DNA of 60,838 nt from Prochlorococcus sp. AG-459-B06 (GTDB taxonomy: Bacteria > Cyanobacteriota > Cyanobacteriia > PCC-6307 > Cyanobiaceae): contig QCQY01000007.1 of NCBI GenBank assembly GCA_003209475.1, forward strand, positions 1 to 60,838, read 5' to 3'. Positions within the stretch are counted from its first letter, which is position 1. The number at the start of each line of letters is the position of its first letter. A program made the translations under genes and the position numbers. Below the pieces are notes generated by a model, which was given only the letters and a program-made list of their open reading frames with translations, ran no database searches and was not told the DNA's origin. This document shows positions 47,904 through 57,250 of the stretch, in pieces.

Positions 47904-48968
47904 ATGAAAAAAAAAATACCAGTTATAGTTGTTTCCGGTTTTCTTGGTTCAGGTAAAACAACTTTTCTTAGATACTTATTAAAGGAGAGTAATAAAAAAT
48001 TCGGTTTAATAATCAATGAATTTGGTGATGTTGGAATTGACGGTGATTTGATTAAGAGTTGCGATAGATGTGAGGAAACTGAAGAAGAATGCGTAATCGA
48101 ATTAAATAATGGATGTTTATGTTGTACTGTTCAAGATGATTTCGTTCCATCAATAAAAGCTCTCCTAGAATTTCATCCTCCTGTCGAATCAATAATTATC
48201 GAAACAAGTGGCTTGGCACTACCAATTCCCTTAATTCAAGCACTTAACTGGCCTGATATTAGGTCTTCCATCTATCTTGATGTTGTTGTTGGTATCGTTA
48301 ATGGAGAATCAATGCTTAATGGTTCACCAATTAATGATTTAAATAAAATAACAAAACAATATAATGAAACAGATAAAATTGATCATAACGCCACCATAGA
48401 TGAACTTTTTGAGGAGCAACTAGAAGTTTCTGATATCGTTTTAGTCTCTAGATCAGATATCTTAAATGATGATCAGTTTGACGTTGTAAAAAATAAAATT
48501 CAAGGAAGTCTAAACTCATCTACACCAGTCCTAAAATCAAAGAATGGCAAAATTGATTTAAATTATCTATTTGATTTTAATTTTAAAAAAGAGACTTATA
48601 AAGAATTTTTAACTGAAGAACATGACCATAATCATGTTGAGCTTGTATCAGATTCATTTAAATTATATTATTTCCTTGAAAAAAATGACTTTGAAAAGGA
48701 GATGTCAAAAATCTTGGATGATTTAAATATTCTTCGAATTAAAGGACGTATTTGGATACCAAACAAATCATTGCCTTTACAAATACAAATTGTTGGAAAG
48801 AAAATTAATACTTGGTTTGAAGAAGCTCCAGATAATTGTTGGAGACCAAATGATAATGCTGGGCTTGAATTAGTAATAATTTCCTTTGATGAAAAATCTA
48901 TAAAAACTTTCAACAAAAAAATTAAAGAGAAATTTAAGATTTTAAGTTACCCAAAAATAGAAGTTTGA
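47904..48968 (+). CDS. CobW/COG0523-family metal-chaperone GTPase
   Basis: A 354-residue G3E GTPase. P-loop GFLGSGKTT lies at residues 12-20, the metal site GCLCC near 70-74, a base-recognition region near SRSD, and a C-terminal CobW_C domain (FYFLEKNDFEKEM onwards). A His-rich patch (EEHDHNHVE near 236) could bind metal. Unusually, a further CDRCEETEEEC element precedes GCLCC, adding three cysteines. The family loads zinc or cobalt into client proteins under metal shortage. Which metal is handled here is unknown. It follows the pentapeptide gene by 9 bases. Confidence 0.88.
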   Translation: MKKKIPVIVVSGFLGSGKTTFLRYLLKESNKKFGLIINEFGDVGIDGDLIKSCDRCEETEEECVIELNNGCLCCTVQDDFVPSIKALLEFHPPVESIIIETSGLALPIPLIQALNWPDIRSSIYLDVVVGIVNGESMLNGSPINDLNKITKQYNETDKIDHNATIDELFEEQLEVSDIVLVSRSDILNDDQFDVVKNKIQGSLNSSTPVLKSKNGKIDLNYLFDFNFKKETYKEFLTEEHDHNHVELVSDSFKLYYFLEKNDFEKEMSKILDDLNILRIKGRIWIPNKSLPLQIQIVGKKINTWFEEAPDNCWRPNDNAGLELVIISFDEKSIKTFNKKIKEKFKILSYPKIEV

Positions 48969-49014
48969 CTTTATAGTTACCTACCGGGATACTTACTACA
49001 GTGAATAGTCCAAG

Positions 49015-49179
49015 ATGGAAAATCCAAAAATTGTTTTAAAAAAAATAATCTCTGACGAAGTTACTTCAATTGATAGAATAAAATGTTCAAAATGTGGAGG
49101 GGCAGGAAATTTTAAAACACATGAAATTTCAAGAAGAACTTGCTTAGTTTGTTTTGGTAGAGGCTACATAAACATTTAA
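49015..49179 (+). CDS. DnaJ-type zinc finger mini-protein
   Basis: A 54-residue frame with two CxxC knuckles, CSKCGGAG at residues 24-31 and CLVCFGRG at 43-50. They have the CxxCxGxG-like pattern of the DnaJ cysteine-rich zinc domain, but only half of it. A hydrophobic/basic N-terminal helix precedes. The motif is too specific to be chance, so I regard the gene as real. It lies 46 bases after the metal-chaperone GTPase. Redox or protein-folding help is a family-based guess. Confidence 0.75.
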   Translation: MENPKIVLKKIISDEVTSIDRIKCSKCGGAGNFKTHEISRRTCLVCFGRGYINI

Positions 49180-49279
49180 TTACTCAGAAAACCTCAAGGT
49201 AAAAAAAATATTTGTTTATTAATCAATAGTACCTTTTATAAAAATTTAAACTAATCTTCTAGTAGAAATTAATTTTTAA

Positions 49280-49534
49280 TTGGACCAATTTGCTGTAAAA
49301 GTTTTTGTAAGACTAAGACCCTCAGTTTTAGATCCAGCAGGGGAAGCTACTAAATCTGCTTCTATAAAACTTGGAGCCGAGGGAATTAAATCATTACGTA
49401 TAGGAAAAATGATTGAGGTGAAAATAGAAGGTAATGGTGAAAACGAAGTAAGAGAAAAAATTGATTTATTGTGTTATAGGTTATTCGCAAATACTGTTAT
49501 TGAAGATTATGAGTATTCACTAGAAAAATTATAA
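49280..49534 (+). CDS. purS: Phosphoribosylformylglycinamidine synthase, PurS subunit
   Basis: An 84-residue PurS. Recognised by the beta-strand [20 protein letters not shown], then [15 protein letters not shown] and the C-terminal [15 protein letters not shown]. PurS bridges PurL and PurQ in the small-subunit form of FGAM synthase and helps channel ammonia. The start is TTG at 49280. purQ begins 1 base after its stop, so they are coupled. purL lies elsewhere. Confidence 0.93.
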   Translation: MDQFAVKVFVRLRPSVLDPAGEATKSASIKLGAEGIKSLRIGKMIEVKIEGNGENEVREKIDLLCYRLFANTVIEDYEYSLEKL

Positions 49535-49535
49535 G

Positions 49536-50201
49536 ATGGATAATTTTACTGTAGGAGTTGTTGTCTTCCCTGGTTCTAATTGTGATCGTGATGTTTCATG
49601 GGCATTGGAAGGTTGTCTAGACATAAGAACAAAATACTTGTGGCATGAGTCTTCAGATTTAAGTGATGTAGATGCAATAGTTTTACCTGGAGGATTTAGC
49701 TATGGTGATTATTTAAGATGCGGAGCAATTGCGAGATTCTCTCCATTAATAAATGCCTTGGATGAGTTTGTTAAAAGCGGGAAAAGAGTTTTAGGAATCT
49801 GTAATGGGTTTCAAATTTTGACAGAATCAGGGTTTTTGCCTGGTGCTCTTGTTGCAAATAAAAATCTTAATTTTATCTGTGATGACGTTGAACTGGATAT
49901 TGTTTCTTCAAAAGGAGGTTGGTTTAATAATGGAGATGAAAAACAAACTATTAAGTTGCCAATAGCGCATGGGGAAGGAAGATATCATTGTGATTCTGAT
50001 ACTTTAAAAAAACTTGTAGATAATGAATTGATCTCTTTGAGATATAAAAATAATCCTAATGGATCATCATTTGATATCGCAGGCATAACTAATGAAAAGG
50101 GAAATGTTTTAGGTTTAATGCCTCATCCAGAGCGAGCATGTGACGAGACAATTGGTGGGACTGATGGTCTCTTTACGTTAAAATCATTAATATTGAAATA
50201 A
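49536..50201 (+). CDS. purQ: Phosphoribosylformylglycinamidine synthase, glutaminase subunit PurQ
   Basis: A 221-residue class I glutamine amidotransferase. The nucleophile C89 lies in [23 protein letters not shown] (51-64) forms the oxyanion region, and His/Glu of the triad sit in LMPHPERA near residue 200. It supplies ammonia from glutamine for conversion of FGAR to FGAM in purine synthesis. An intrinsic terminator follows at once. Confidence 0.97.
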   Translation: MDNFTVGVVVFPGSNCDRDVSWALEGCLDIRTKYLWHESSDLSDVDAIVLPGGFSYGDYLRCGAIARFSPLINALDEFVKSGKRVLGICNGFQILTESGFLPGALVANKNLNFICDDVELDIVSSKGGWFNNGDEKQTIKLPIAHGEGRYHCDSDTLKKLVDNELISLRYKNNPNGSSFDIAGITNEKGNVLGLMPHPERACDETIGGTDGLFTLKSLILK

Positions 50202-50234
50202 AAAAAAGACCTCCAAAATTGGGGGTCTTTTTTT
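50202..50234. terminator. Bidirectional intrinsic terminator between purQ and fba
   Basis: GACCTCC and GGGGGTC pair as a 7-bp stem (one G-T wobble) around an AAAATT loop. A-tracts on the left and a T-tract on the right extend the stem and give a U-run for transcripts from either side. It ends purQ on the plus strand and fba on the minus strand. Confidence 0.85.
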
Positions 50235-50252
50235 GTTTGATTCCGTTACTAA

Positions 50253-51326
50253 TTAAACAGTAGCTTTCACTTTGGGATCTAAATCACCTTTAGCGTAAAG
50301 ATCAGCAAAATAATTAGTGCTGTTTTGTTTGATCTTACTTGCTTGACCTTCACACCAGAACTGCTTGTATCTGTCAAGACAAACTTGCTTCATGTATTTT
50401 CTAGCAGGTTTGTTGAAATGTCTTGGGTCAAAGTTTGCCTTGTCAGCAAATGCTGCCTCTCTAACCGCGGCAGTGAAAGCAAGTCTGTTATCGGTATCAA
50501 TGTTTACTTTCCTAACTCCATTTCTTATTCCTTCTTGAATCTCTTCAACGGGAACACCATATGTTTGAGGAATCTCACCACCATATTTGTTAATGATATC
50601 CAACCATTCCTGAGGCACTGAACTAGATCCATGCATTACAAGATGTGTATTTGGTAGTGCTTTATGGATTTCAGCAATTCTGCTTATTGCAAGAACTTCT
50701 CCAGTAGGCTTCCTTGTGAATTTATATGCACCATGACTTGTACCTATAGCAATTGCTAATGCATCAACTTTTGTTTTAGCAACAAAATCTGCCGCTTCTT
50801 CAGGATCAGTCAAAAGCATATCTGTAGAAAGTTCACCTTCAAATCCATGACCATCTTCTGCCTCACCTTTCCCTGTTTCTAATGAACCTAAGCAACCTAA
50901 TTCTCCTTCAACACTAACTCCAACTGAGTGAGCAAAATCTACTACTTTTTTAGTAACTGTGACATTATATTCGTAACTAGCGGGTGTCTTTGCATCTGCC
51001 TCTAGAGAACCATCCATCATTACTGATGTGAAACCATTTATTGCTGCTGAATAACATGTTGATGGCTCATTACCATGGTCTTGGTGCATTACCACTGGAA
51101 TATTAGGATATGTTTCTGTAGCAGCAAGGATTAGATGACGCAAGAAAATTTCTCCTGCATAATTTCTTGCCCCTCTTGAAGCTTGGAGGATTACAGGGCT
51201 ATCAGTTTCATATGCTGCTTCCATAATTGCTTGAACTTGCTCAAGGTTATTAACATTGAAAGCTGGAATACCGTAACCATTCTCAGCAGCGTGATCTAAA
51301 AGTAGTCTTAGTGGAACGAGGGCCAT
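50253..51326 (-). CDS. fba: Class II fructose-bisphosphate aldolase
   Basis: A 357-residue zinc-dependent aldolase. Metal and catalytic motifs: [12 protein letters not shown] near residues 80-91, GVSVEGELG near 134, and the C-terminal [18 protein letters not shown]. It joins dihydroxyacetone phosphate with glyceraldehyde-3-phosphate or erythrose-4-phosphate, so it serves the Calvin cycle. It shares the strand with the class I enzyme next door, yet the proteins are unrelated in sequence. A TATACT promoter candidate precedes it. Confidence 0.96.
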   Translation of the reverse strand: MALVPLRLLLDHAAENGYGIPAFNVNNLEQVQAIMEAAYETDSPVILQASRGARNYAGEIFLRHLILAATETYPNIPVVMHQDHGNEPSTCYSAAINGFTSVMMDGSLEADAKTPASYEYNVTVTKKVVDFAHSVGVSVEGELGCLGSLETGKGEAEDGHGFEGELSTDMLLTDPEEAADFVAKTKVDALAIAIGTSHGAYKFTRKPTGEVLAISRIAEIHKALPNTHLVMHGSSSVPQEWLDIINKYGGEIPQTYGVPVEEIQEGIRNGVRKVNIDTDNRLAFTAAVREAAFADKANFDPRHFNKPARKYMKQVCLDRYKQFWCEGQASKIKQNSTNYFADLYAKGDLDPKVKATV

Positions 51327-51374
51327 AATTAAAATAAGTTAAATGCTATATAAAGCACATGTTTCCGAGAGTTT

Positions 51375-51404
51375 AGTATAAAGAGGTATCAAATGTCACG
51401 TCAT
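51375..51404 (-). promoter_or_regulatory. Candidate promoter of fba
   Basis: On the minus strand TATACT (bases 51380 to 51375) is a good -10 box about 49 bases before the fba ATG. ATGACG (51404 to 51399), 18 bases upstream, is the best-spaced -35 but matches only 4 of 6. A GTGACA at 51399-51394 matches 5 of 6 but is too close. This suggests that fba has its own promoter apart from fda. Confidence 0.4.
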
Positions 51405-51474
51405 TAGATATACAAAATACTAAATTAAAGAGATTAATTTTATGACCCAGAGTATATTTTTAGGATTTTTTTAG

Positions 51475-52542
51475 TTAGTAAGTGTAGCCTGCCACAAACA
51501 ATTGCTCATCAGATGAAGGTTGAGATCCTGCTACATAGGCTCCTTTTGAAGCTTCAGAATTTGCCTTGGCTCTAGCTATTAATGCTTTTTGCCCCCCTTC
51601 AACGTCGTTTCCTTTCCAAGCCTTTAAGCATGAGTGCTGTAATGCTCTTCCATAGGAGAATGAAACATTCCATAAAGCTTTCCTGTAAAGAGTGTTCATA
51701 TTATTTAAATAGACAGAAGCAGCTTCTTCGCTTAACCCTCCTGATAAGAAAACTATTCCAGGAACAGATGCAGGAACGCACCTTTCCATAGTTCTTATTG
51801 TCATTGCAGCAACTTTCATGGGATCTGCCTTTGTTGGACAATCTGCTCCATTAACAGTCATAGAAGGTTTTAATAGAGTTCCCTCTAGAAAAACTCCATT
51901 TGCTTGACAGGCAATATAAACCTGTTTTATTACCTCTTCTTGGACTTCAGCAGTTTTTTCAATAGTATGGTCGCCGTCCATTAAGATTTCAGGTTCAATA
52001 ATTGGTACCAAACCAGATTCTTGAACGGATCTTGCATACCTTGCTAATCCCCAGGCATTCTCTTGAATTGATAGTTTTGAAGGACAACCATCATTTGTAA
52101 TTTGCAGAACTGCTCTCCACTTTGCAAATCTTGCACCTTGTTCATAATATTTTGCTGCTCTTTCAACTAACCCATCTAGGCCAGAGCAAAAAGTTTCTAC
52201 ATCTCCTCCTCCAGGAAGTGGATTTAGACCTTTATCGACCTTTATACCTGGAATAATACCTAAATCATTTAGTTTCTTAACCATTGACTCACCATCTTGG
52301 TGATTCTGATAAAGAGTTTCTTCGAAGAGGATTGCACCACTTATATACTTCCCAAGACCTTCTGTAGTAAAAAGCATTCCTCTATATGCCTTCCTATTTT
52401 CTTCAGTATTCTCAACGCCAATTCCAGCAAGTCTTTTACCTACTGTTTTAGTGGATTCATCTACCGCTAATATCCCTTTCCCTTTAGAAGCTAGTAATTG
52501 AGCATTCTCTTTAAGCTCATTTTTGTAATAATTTAAAGCCAT
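51475..52542 (-). CDS. fda: Class I fructose-bisphosphate aldolase
   Basis: A 355-residue Schiff-base aldolase of the eukaryote-like class I type. Motifs: GKGILAVDESTKTVGKRL at about 21-38, KWRAVLQI near 141-148 and EPEILMDGDH near 185. VFLEGTLLKPSMT near 217, with the Schiff-base lysine K in LLKP, and LSGGLSEEAA near 265 complete the site. The C-terminus ends in the conserved tyrosine (GYTY). It catalyses the same reaction as the adjacent class II gene by another mechanism. Its resemblance to plastid enzymes suggests acquisition by transfer, as others have argued for this lineage. Confidence 0.95.
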   Translation of the reverse strand: MALNYYKNELKENAQLLASKGKGILAVDESTKTVGKRLAGIGVENTEENRKAYRGMLFTTEGLGKYISGAILFEETLYQNHQDGESMVKKLNDLGIIPGIKVDKGLNPLPGGGDVETFCSGLDGLVERAAKYYEQGARFAKWRAVLQITNDGCPSKLSIQENAWGLARYARSVQESGLVPIIEPEILMDGDHTIEKTAEVQEEVIKQVYIACQANGVFLEGTLLKPSMTVNGADCPTKADPMKVAAMTIRTMERCVPASVPGIVFLSGGLSEEAASVYLNNMNTLYRKALWNVSFSYGRALQHSCLKAWKGNDVEGGQKALIARAKANSEASKGAYVAGSQPSSDEQLFVAGYTY

Positions 52543-52645
52543 TCTTTAATAGTTCAGTTCAATTGATTTTTCCAGAATATGAAAAAAAAATAAAATCAAT
52601 CCAATACTTTTTCGGGTGATAATTGCTACTTATAGATGTATAGCT

Positions 52646-53743
52646 TTAAATTTTGATTCTTAATCCGCTTTCCGAAGATTCTCTTATAGCTTCGCAAACT
52701 TTATGACTCGCAAGTCCCTCAGATAATCCTGGAATGATAGGTGTTTGATTAAAAATACTCTCAGCCCATAAATTTTGAATTCTTATAACTGGAGCTATTC
52801 TTCCATCATTCCAAGTTTTTTCAAAATTAAATCTTGAATCTGCAGTTAGATTTTGTATTTTATTTTCATTGTTTGAATATTTCAAATTAAAACCATGGAC
52901 GTAATCTTTTTGGTTCTCGCTTTTAAGAATAAGTGAACCTTCGCTTCCATATATTTCTAAACTAAAACCTCTACCATTTTTAGAAATCGATGATAGAGAT
53001 ACCTGACATGGAATAAGATTGGAGCTATAGTTTGATATTTCTATATTAGCCAGACAAACATCCTCGCTAGTAACATCATTAAAATCAGAAGAATTGGCTA
53101 AAGGTCTTTTTTTGATTGATGTTGCTAACTTGCCAGATACATTTATTGATTCTCCAAAAAACCAATTCAACATGTCGAATGCATGAGTACCTAATGCCCC
53201 AATAACTCCTCCACCTTTTTCTTCTAAAGAATACCAATTCCAAGCTCTTTTAGGGTCGGATCTGCTACCCATTAACCAATCTAATTTGACTAAATATATT
53301 TCCCCTAAAATATTTTCATCAATAAGTTTTTTTGTCTGAAGAAAAAGGGGTACTGCTCTATATTCGAAATCAACACATACGCTTAAGTTATTAATCAAAG
53401 ATATCCTCTGAAGCTCTTCTATTTCAGAGGAAGATATTGAAACAGGTTTTTCTAATAGCAAATTTTTATTATTCTCAAGAGCTTGTTTTGCCAATTTAAA
53501 TCTTGATTCAGGAGGAGTAGCAATAATAATCCCATCAATTTCTTGAGATTTAACTAAGTCTTCCCAATCATAAAAAAACTCTAATCCAGTTTCTTTTTCT
53601 AGAATTGATTTTTGCTTTTCGTCATAATGATAAATAGCAACAGGCGTTAAATAATTCGACTCTTTTAACGCTTCTAAATGTACTTTTTTACCAAAGCCTA
53701 GTCCAGCGATTGCTATTTTTAATTTTTTATTTTTAGAATTCAT
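52646..53743 (-). CDS. Gfo/Idh/MocA family oxidoreductase
   Basis: A 365-residue NAD(P)-dependent oxidoreductase. The Rossmann motif AGLGFGKKVHLEAL is at about 13-26, the family's EKPVS motif near 95-99, and a C-terminal alpha/beta domain with GALGTHAFDMLNWF near 182. Likely substrates are sugars, inositols or nucleotide-sugars, which the sequence does not resolve. It is the last gene of the accD-hypothetical-oxidoreductase run, 2 bases after the preceding stop. Confidence 0.85.
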   Translation of the reverse strand: MNSKNKKLKIAIAGLGFGKKVHLEALKESNYLTPVAIYHYDEKQKSILEKETGLEFFYDWEDLVKSQEIDGIIIATPPESRFKLAKQALENNKNLLLEKPVSISSSEIEELQRISLINNLSVCVDFEYRAVPLFLQTKKLIDENILGEIYLVKLDWLMGSRSDPKRAWNWYSLEEKGGGVIGALGTHAFDMLNWFFGESINVSGKLATSIKKRPLANSSDFNDVTSEDVCLANIEISNYSSNLIPCQVSLSSISKNGRGFSLEIYGSEGSLILKSENQKDYVHGFNLKYSNNENKIQNLTADSRFNFEKTWNDGRIAPVIRIQNLWAESIFNQTPIIPGLSEGLASHKVCEAIRESSESGLRIKI

Positions 53744-53745
53744 TC

Positions 53746-54138
53746 TTATCCGTTTATAAACTCTGAACAGCTATTTTCAATAACTACATCTATTAGTTCA
53801 TCATTATTGGAAGTTTGCCATTTTGAATTGAATTGGGGTATTCCATTTATTGAAGTATCTTTAAACTTTTTTTCATCGCAATTAATTCTCATTACATAAA
53901 GTGATAACTCTCCATCATCATCAGAATTACTTGGATTTTTGAAGAACTTTGTTAAGACACTTATTTCACCATTTGCAAGCGGCTTAATACTGCCTTTATC
54001 AAGCCACTCTTTCCCTTCATTATTCTCTTTTAGCAAAACCCAGTCAACATTTCCTATCCCATAAGAATATGGCGCAAAATTGAAAATAAAAAATAAAAGG
54101 CTTAAAGAAAAATAAAATAAATTTGAAATAATTCTCAT
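53746..54138 (-). CDS. Hypothetical secreted protein
   Basis: A 130-residue protein with an N-terminal signal peptide (hydrophobic core LFYFSLSLLFFIFNFAPYS, cleavage probably near SYG at 26). The mature part is about 100 residues and includes two cysteines (RINCDEKKF and ENSCSEF) that may form a disulfide. Its beta-rich pattern (WVLLKENNEGKEWLDKGS) recalls small periplasmic domains found in many bacteria. It lies 1 base after accD and 2 bases before the oxidoreductase gene. Function unknown. Confidence 0.65.
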   Translation of the reverse strand: MRIISNLFYFSLSLLFFIFNFAPYSYGIGNVDWVLLKENNEGKEWLDKGSIKPLANGEISVLTKFFKNPSNSDDDGELSLYVMRINCDEKKFKDTSINGIPQFNSKWQTSNNDELIDVVIENSCSEFING

Positions 54139-54139
54139 T

Positions 54140-55021
54140 TTATATATTTGCTTTTGCGAGTTCTTTTACACCATGAATTTTTAAAATTTTAGTCAGAGTA
54201 TCCTTTAGATCTTTCCTTTTAACTATTACATCAACAAAACCATGCTCAAGCAGATATTCAGCTGTTTGAAAATTGTCGGGTAATTTTTCTCTTAATGTTT
54301 GTTCTATAACCCTTCTTCCAGCAAATCCAATAAGAGCTTTAGGTTCCGCCAAAATTAAATCACCTAACATCGCAAAGCTTGCTGTTACCCCCCCAGTGGT
54401 TGGATGGGTTAATAAGGGCATATAAAGAAGACTTTTCTCTTTATGTTTTTTTAGTGCTCCAGATATTTTTGCCATTTGCATGAGACTTAACATGCCTTCT
54501 TGCATCCTTGCTCCTCCTGATGCGCAAACAATAAGAATTGGAAAATTTTCTAAAGTTGCTCTCTCAATTATCCTTGTAATTTTTTCACCAACTACTGAAC
54601 CCATGGATCCTCCCATAAATCTAAAATCCATAACAGCTAATGCTAAAGGCATTGAATTTACAGAACAGATACCTGTTACTACTCCATCTCTTAAACCTGT
54701 ACCAGCTTGACTTTCTTTAATTCGATCAGCATATGATCTTCTATCTTTAAAACCTAAAGGATCTGTAGGACTTAGTGAACTATCAAACTCTTCGAATGAA
54801 TTTTTGTCAGCAATTATATTTATCCTTTCGTCGCTATTAATCCTATTGTGATGTCCACAATTACTACAAACATTGAAATTTGAAATTAGGTCTTTTCTAT
54901 AGGCTACTTGCGAACATTCTGAACATTTAACCCACAAACCATCTCCCTCATCAGTATCTTGCGAAACTTTCCCAACAAATTGATCTTTACGCCTCGCGGC
55001 AAACCAGTCGATTAATGACAC
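54140..55021 (-). CDS. accD: Acetyl-CoA carboxylase, carboxyltransferase beta subunit
   Basis: A 293-residue AccD. The N-terminal zinc ribbon has C33, C36, C52 and C55. The carboxyltransferase core holds [19 protein letters not shown] near 133-151, SGGARMQEG near 168, and [14 protein letters not shown] near 208. With AccA it transfers the carboxyl group from biotin to acetyl-CoA, making malonyl-CoA for fatty acid synthesis. AccA, AccB and AccC are encoded elsewhere. It is separated from prk by 142 bases that hold no gene. Confidence 0.97.
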   Translation of the reverse strand: MSLIDWFAARRKDQFVGKVSQDTDEGDGLWVKCSECSQVAYRKDLISNFNVCSNCGHHNRINSDERINIIADKNSFEEFDSSLSPTDPLGFKDRRSYADRIKESQAGTGLRDGVVTGICSVNSMPLALAVMDFRFMGGSMGSVVGEKITRIIERATLENFPILIVCASGGARMQEGMLSLMQMAKISGALKKHKEKSLLYMPLLTHPTTGGVTASFAMLGDLILAEPKALIGFAGRRVIEQTLREKLPDNFQTAEYLLEHGFVDVIVKRKDLKDTLTKILKIHGVKELAKANI

Positions 55022-55163
55022 AACGATTCCTGTTTTTTCTATTTAAATCTAAATAAGGTACTTTTATCAAGAAAGATATATAAAAATTTGAGATCCTCTA
55101 GATTAAAAACTCCTCAAAATAAAAAAAAAATAATGATTTGAGTTGATAATCGAAAATTAATTA

Positions 55164-56060
55164 TTATTTATTTTTTTCCTCAATCATTTTATGAATTATT
55201 GGAGTGAGAATTAGTTCCATTGCAAAACCCATTTTTCCTCCATTTACAACGATACTTGTTGGACTTGACATAAATGAATCGTTAATCATTCCAAGCAAGT
55301 ATTGAAAATCAATGCCCCATTTCTCTCTTGCCCCTTTTCTGAAATGTATGATCACAAAGCTCTCATCAGGAGTTGGGATATTCCTGCATATGAAAGGATT
55401 AGAAGTGTCAATTGTGGGGATTCTTTGAAAATTAATATCGGTTTTACTGAATTGTGGGCAAATGTGATTTATATAATCAGGCATTCTTCTCAATATAGTA
55501 TCCACAATGGTTTCCGCTGAGTAACCTCTTTCTGCATTATCTCTATGGATTTTTTGAATCCACTCTAAATTTGTTATCGGAACAACACCAACAAGTAAAT
55601 CAGCATAAGATGCCACATTGTATCTATCACCTTCTACCCCGCCATGCAAACCTTCATAAAAAAGTACGTCTGTCCCCTCAGGAATATCTTCCCATGGAGT
55701 AAATTGCCCAGGTTCTAAGGATGTACCAAGTCTTGTATTATGTTCTTCTGCTTCTTCAAGACTATGTAGATAATATCTTTTCTTTCCTCCTCCAGTTTCA
55801 CCATAGATTTTAAAAAGTTCTTCTAGCTTGTCAAAAAGATTAGCCTCTGGACCAAAATGAGAGAAATTTTCACCTTTTGAAAGAGCGTCTGCCATAGCTT
55901 TTTTCATAGGCATTCTTTCAAATCTGTGGTAACTATCACCTTCTACAACTGCGGGAACAATATCTTCTCTCGCAAAAATATGCTCAAAGGCTCTTTTTAC
56001 TGTACTTGTTCCTGCTCCTGAAGATCCTGTTACAGCAACTACTGGATGACGTTTTGACAT
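55164..56060 (-). CDS. prk: Phosphoribulokinase, proteobacterial (class I) type
   Basis: A 298-residue phosphoribulokinase. The P-loop is GSSGAGTSTV at residues 12-21. EGDSYHRFER follows near 40, with FYEGLHGGVEGDRYN near 134, NLEWIQKIHRD near 163 and DINFQRIPTIDTSNPF near 209. The sequence and length match the class I enzyme of proteobacteria rather than the longer plant/beta-cyanobacterial form. The P-loop has no cysteine, so thioredoxin/CP12 control through that residue is not possible. It makes ribulose-1,5-bisphosphate for Rubisco. It lies 88 bases after leuB, so separate transcription is likely. Confidence 0.95.
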   Translation of the reverse strand: MSKRHPVVAVTGSSGAGTSTVKRAFEHIFAREDIVPAVVEGDSYHRFERMPMKKAMADALSKGENFSHFGPEANLFDKLEELFKIYGETGGGKKRYYLHSLEEAEEHNTRLGTSLEPGQFTPWEDIPEGTDVLFYEGLHGGVEGDRYNVASYADLLVGVVPITNLEWIQKIHRDNAERGYSAETIVDTILRRMPDYINHICPQFSKTDINFQRIPTIDTSNPFICRNIPTPDESFVIIHFRKGAREKWGIDFQYLLGMINDSFMSSPTSIVVNGGKMGFAMELILTPIIHKMIEEKNK

Positions 56061-56148
56061 TTTTTAAAAACAATATCCCATGATTCTGACAGGTCATATG
56101 CCAACTTTATGTTTTACTTAAAAATATTTTTTTATTTATTAATTTTTT

Positions 56149-57222
56149 TTAAATTTCATCCATTATTTTATCTCCGATTTCACTGCAAGATAAAACTTCA
56201 GAAGACCCATCAGCTAAATCAGCTGTTCTTAATCCTTTTGATAAAACTTTATCAATGGCAGTTTCTAAGTTTTCTGCAGCTTCTTCTTCATTTAATCCAA
56301 TTTTTAACATCATGGAAGCAGATAAAAGCATTGCTATAGGATTCGCTATGTTTTTACCAGCTATATCAGGCGCCGAACCATGAACCGGTTCAAAAACTCC
56401 TGGACCATTATTGTTAAGAGAAGCAGATGGAAGCATACCAATAGAACCTGTTAACATTGCAGCTAAATCGCTTAAAATATCTCCAAATAAATTACTTGTT
56501 AAAATCACATCAAATTGATTAGGATCTCTAACCAATTGCATTGCTGCATTATCAACGTACATATTGCTTAGAGATATATTTTTATCTTTTGAGGTGATAT
56601 CTAGAACTGTATCTCTCCACAATTGACTAACCTCAAGAACGTTTGATTTATCAACAGAACATATTTTTTTATTTCTTTGGTTAGCAATTTTTATTGCTAT
56701 TTCCGTTATTCTCTCTATTTCGGTCGAATCATAAACCATTGTATTAAAAGCTTTTGGAATTTTTGTATTTGTTATATGTCCTCTGGGTTTCCCAAAATAA
56801 ATACCCCCTATTAATTCTCTTACAACAATAAGATCTACATTCTCAACGATTTCTTTTTTTAATGTACTTGCATCTAAGAGAGATTTTCTTATTTTGACAG
56901 GCCTTATATTTGCGAAAAGGTTTAGGGCAGATCTTAACTTTAGTAACCCACTTTCTGGCCTTAATTCTCTTGCAAGAGAGTCATATTTAATATCTCCAAC
57001 ACATGCTAAAAGTACAGCATCACTTTTTTTACATTGATCAAGTGTCTCATCAGGAGCAGGAGTCCCATATTTTTCATAAGCTATACCCCCAAATAATTTT
57101 TCAATAATCTCAATATCGAAATTATGAATTTTTGAAAGCTTTTTTAAAATTCTTTTTGAAACTTCTGAAATCTCTGGTCCAATTCCGTCTCCTGACAATA
57201 AAACAATCTTATATTTTTTCAT
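56149..57222 (-). CDS. leuB: 3-isopropylmalate dehydrogenase
   Basis: A 357-residue isopropylmalate dehydrogenase. Motifs: LLSGDGIGPEI at 8-18, ELIGGIYFGKPRG near 135-147, the substrate/metal region NMYVDNAAMQLV near 220, NLFGDILSDLAAML near 244, and GPGVFEPVHGSAPDIAGK near 274. It oxidatively decarboxylates 3-isopropylmalate in leucine synthesis. It ends the dense ruvX-to-leuB run, 28 bases after lpxD. Length normal. Confidence 0.96.
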   Translation of the reverse strand: MKKYKIVLLSGDGIGPEISEVSKRILKKLSKIHNFDIEIIEKLFGGIAYEKYGTPAPDETLDQCKKSDAVLLACVGDIKYDSLARELRPESGLLKLRSALNLFANIRPVKIRKSLLDASTLKKEIVENVDLIVVRELIGGIYFGKPRGHITNTKIPKAFNTMVYDSTEIERITEIAIKIANQRNKKICSVDKSNVLEVSQLWRDTVLDITSKDKNISLSNMYVDNAAMQLVRDPNQFDVILTSNLFGDILSDLAAMLTGSIGMLPSASLNNNGPGVFEPVHGSAPDIAGKNIANPIAMLLSASMMLKIGLNEEEAAENLETAIDKVLSKGLRTADLADGSSEVLSCSEIGDKIMDEI

Positions 57223-57250
57223 TTAAATTTTTGTTTTATAGAACAATAAA

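Noticed and set aside
55022-55163. Small RNA gene in the accD-prk gap (CTCCTC motif near 55110)
   Set aside because: The short motif resembles part of the Yfr1 core but lacks the full conserved element and flanking hairpins. No promoter stands out.
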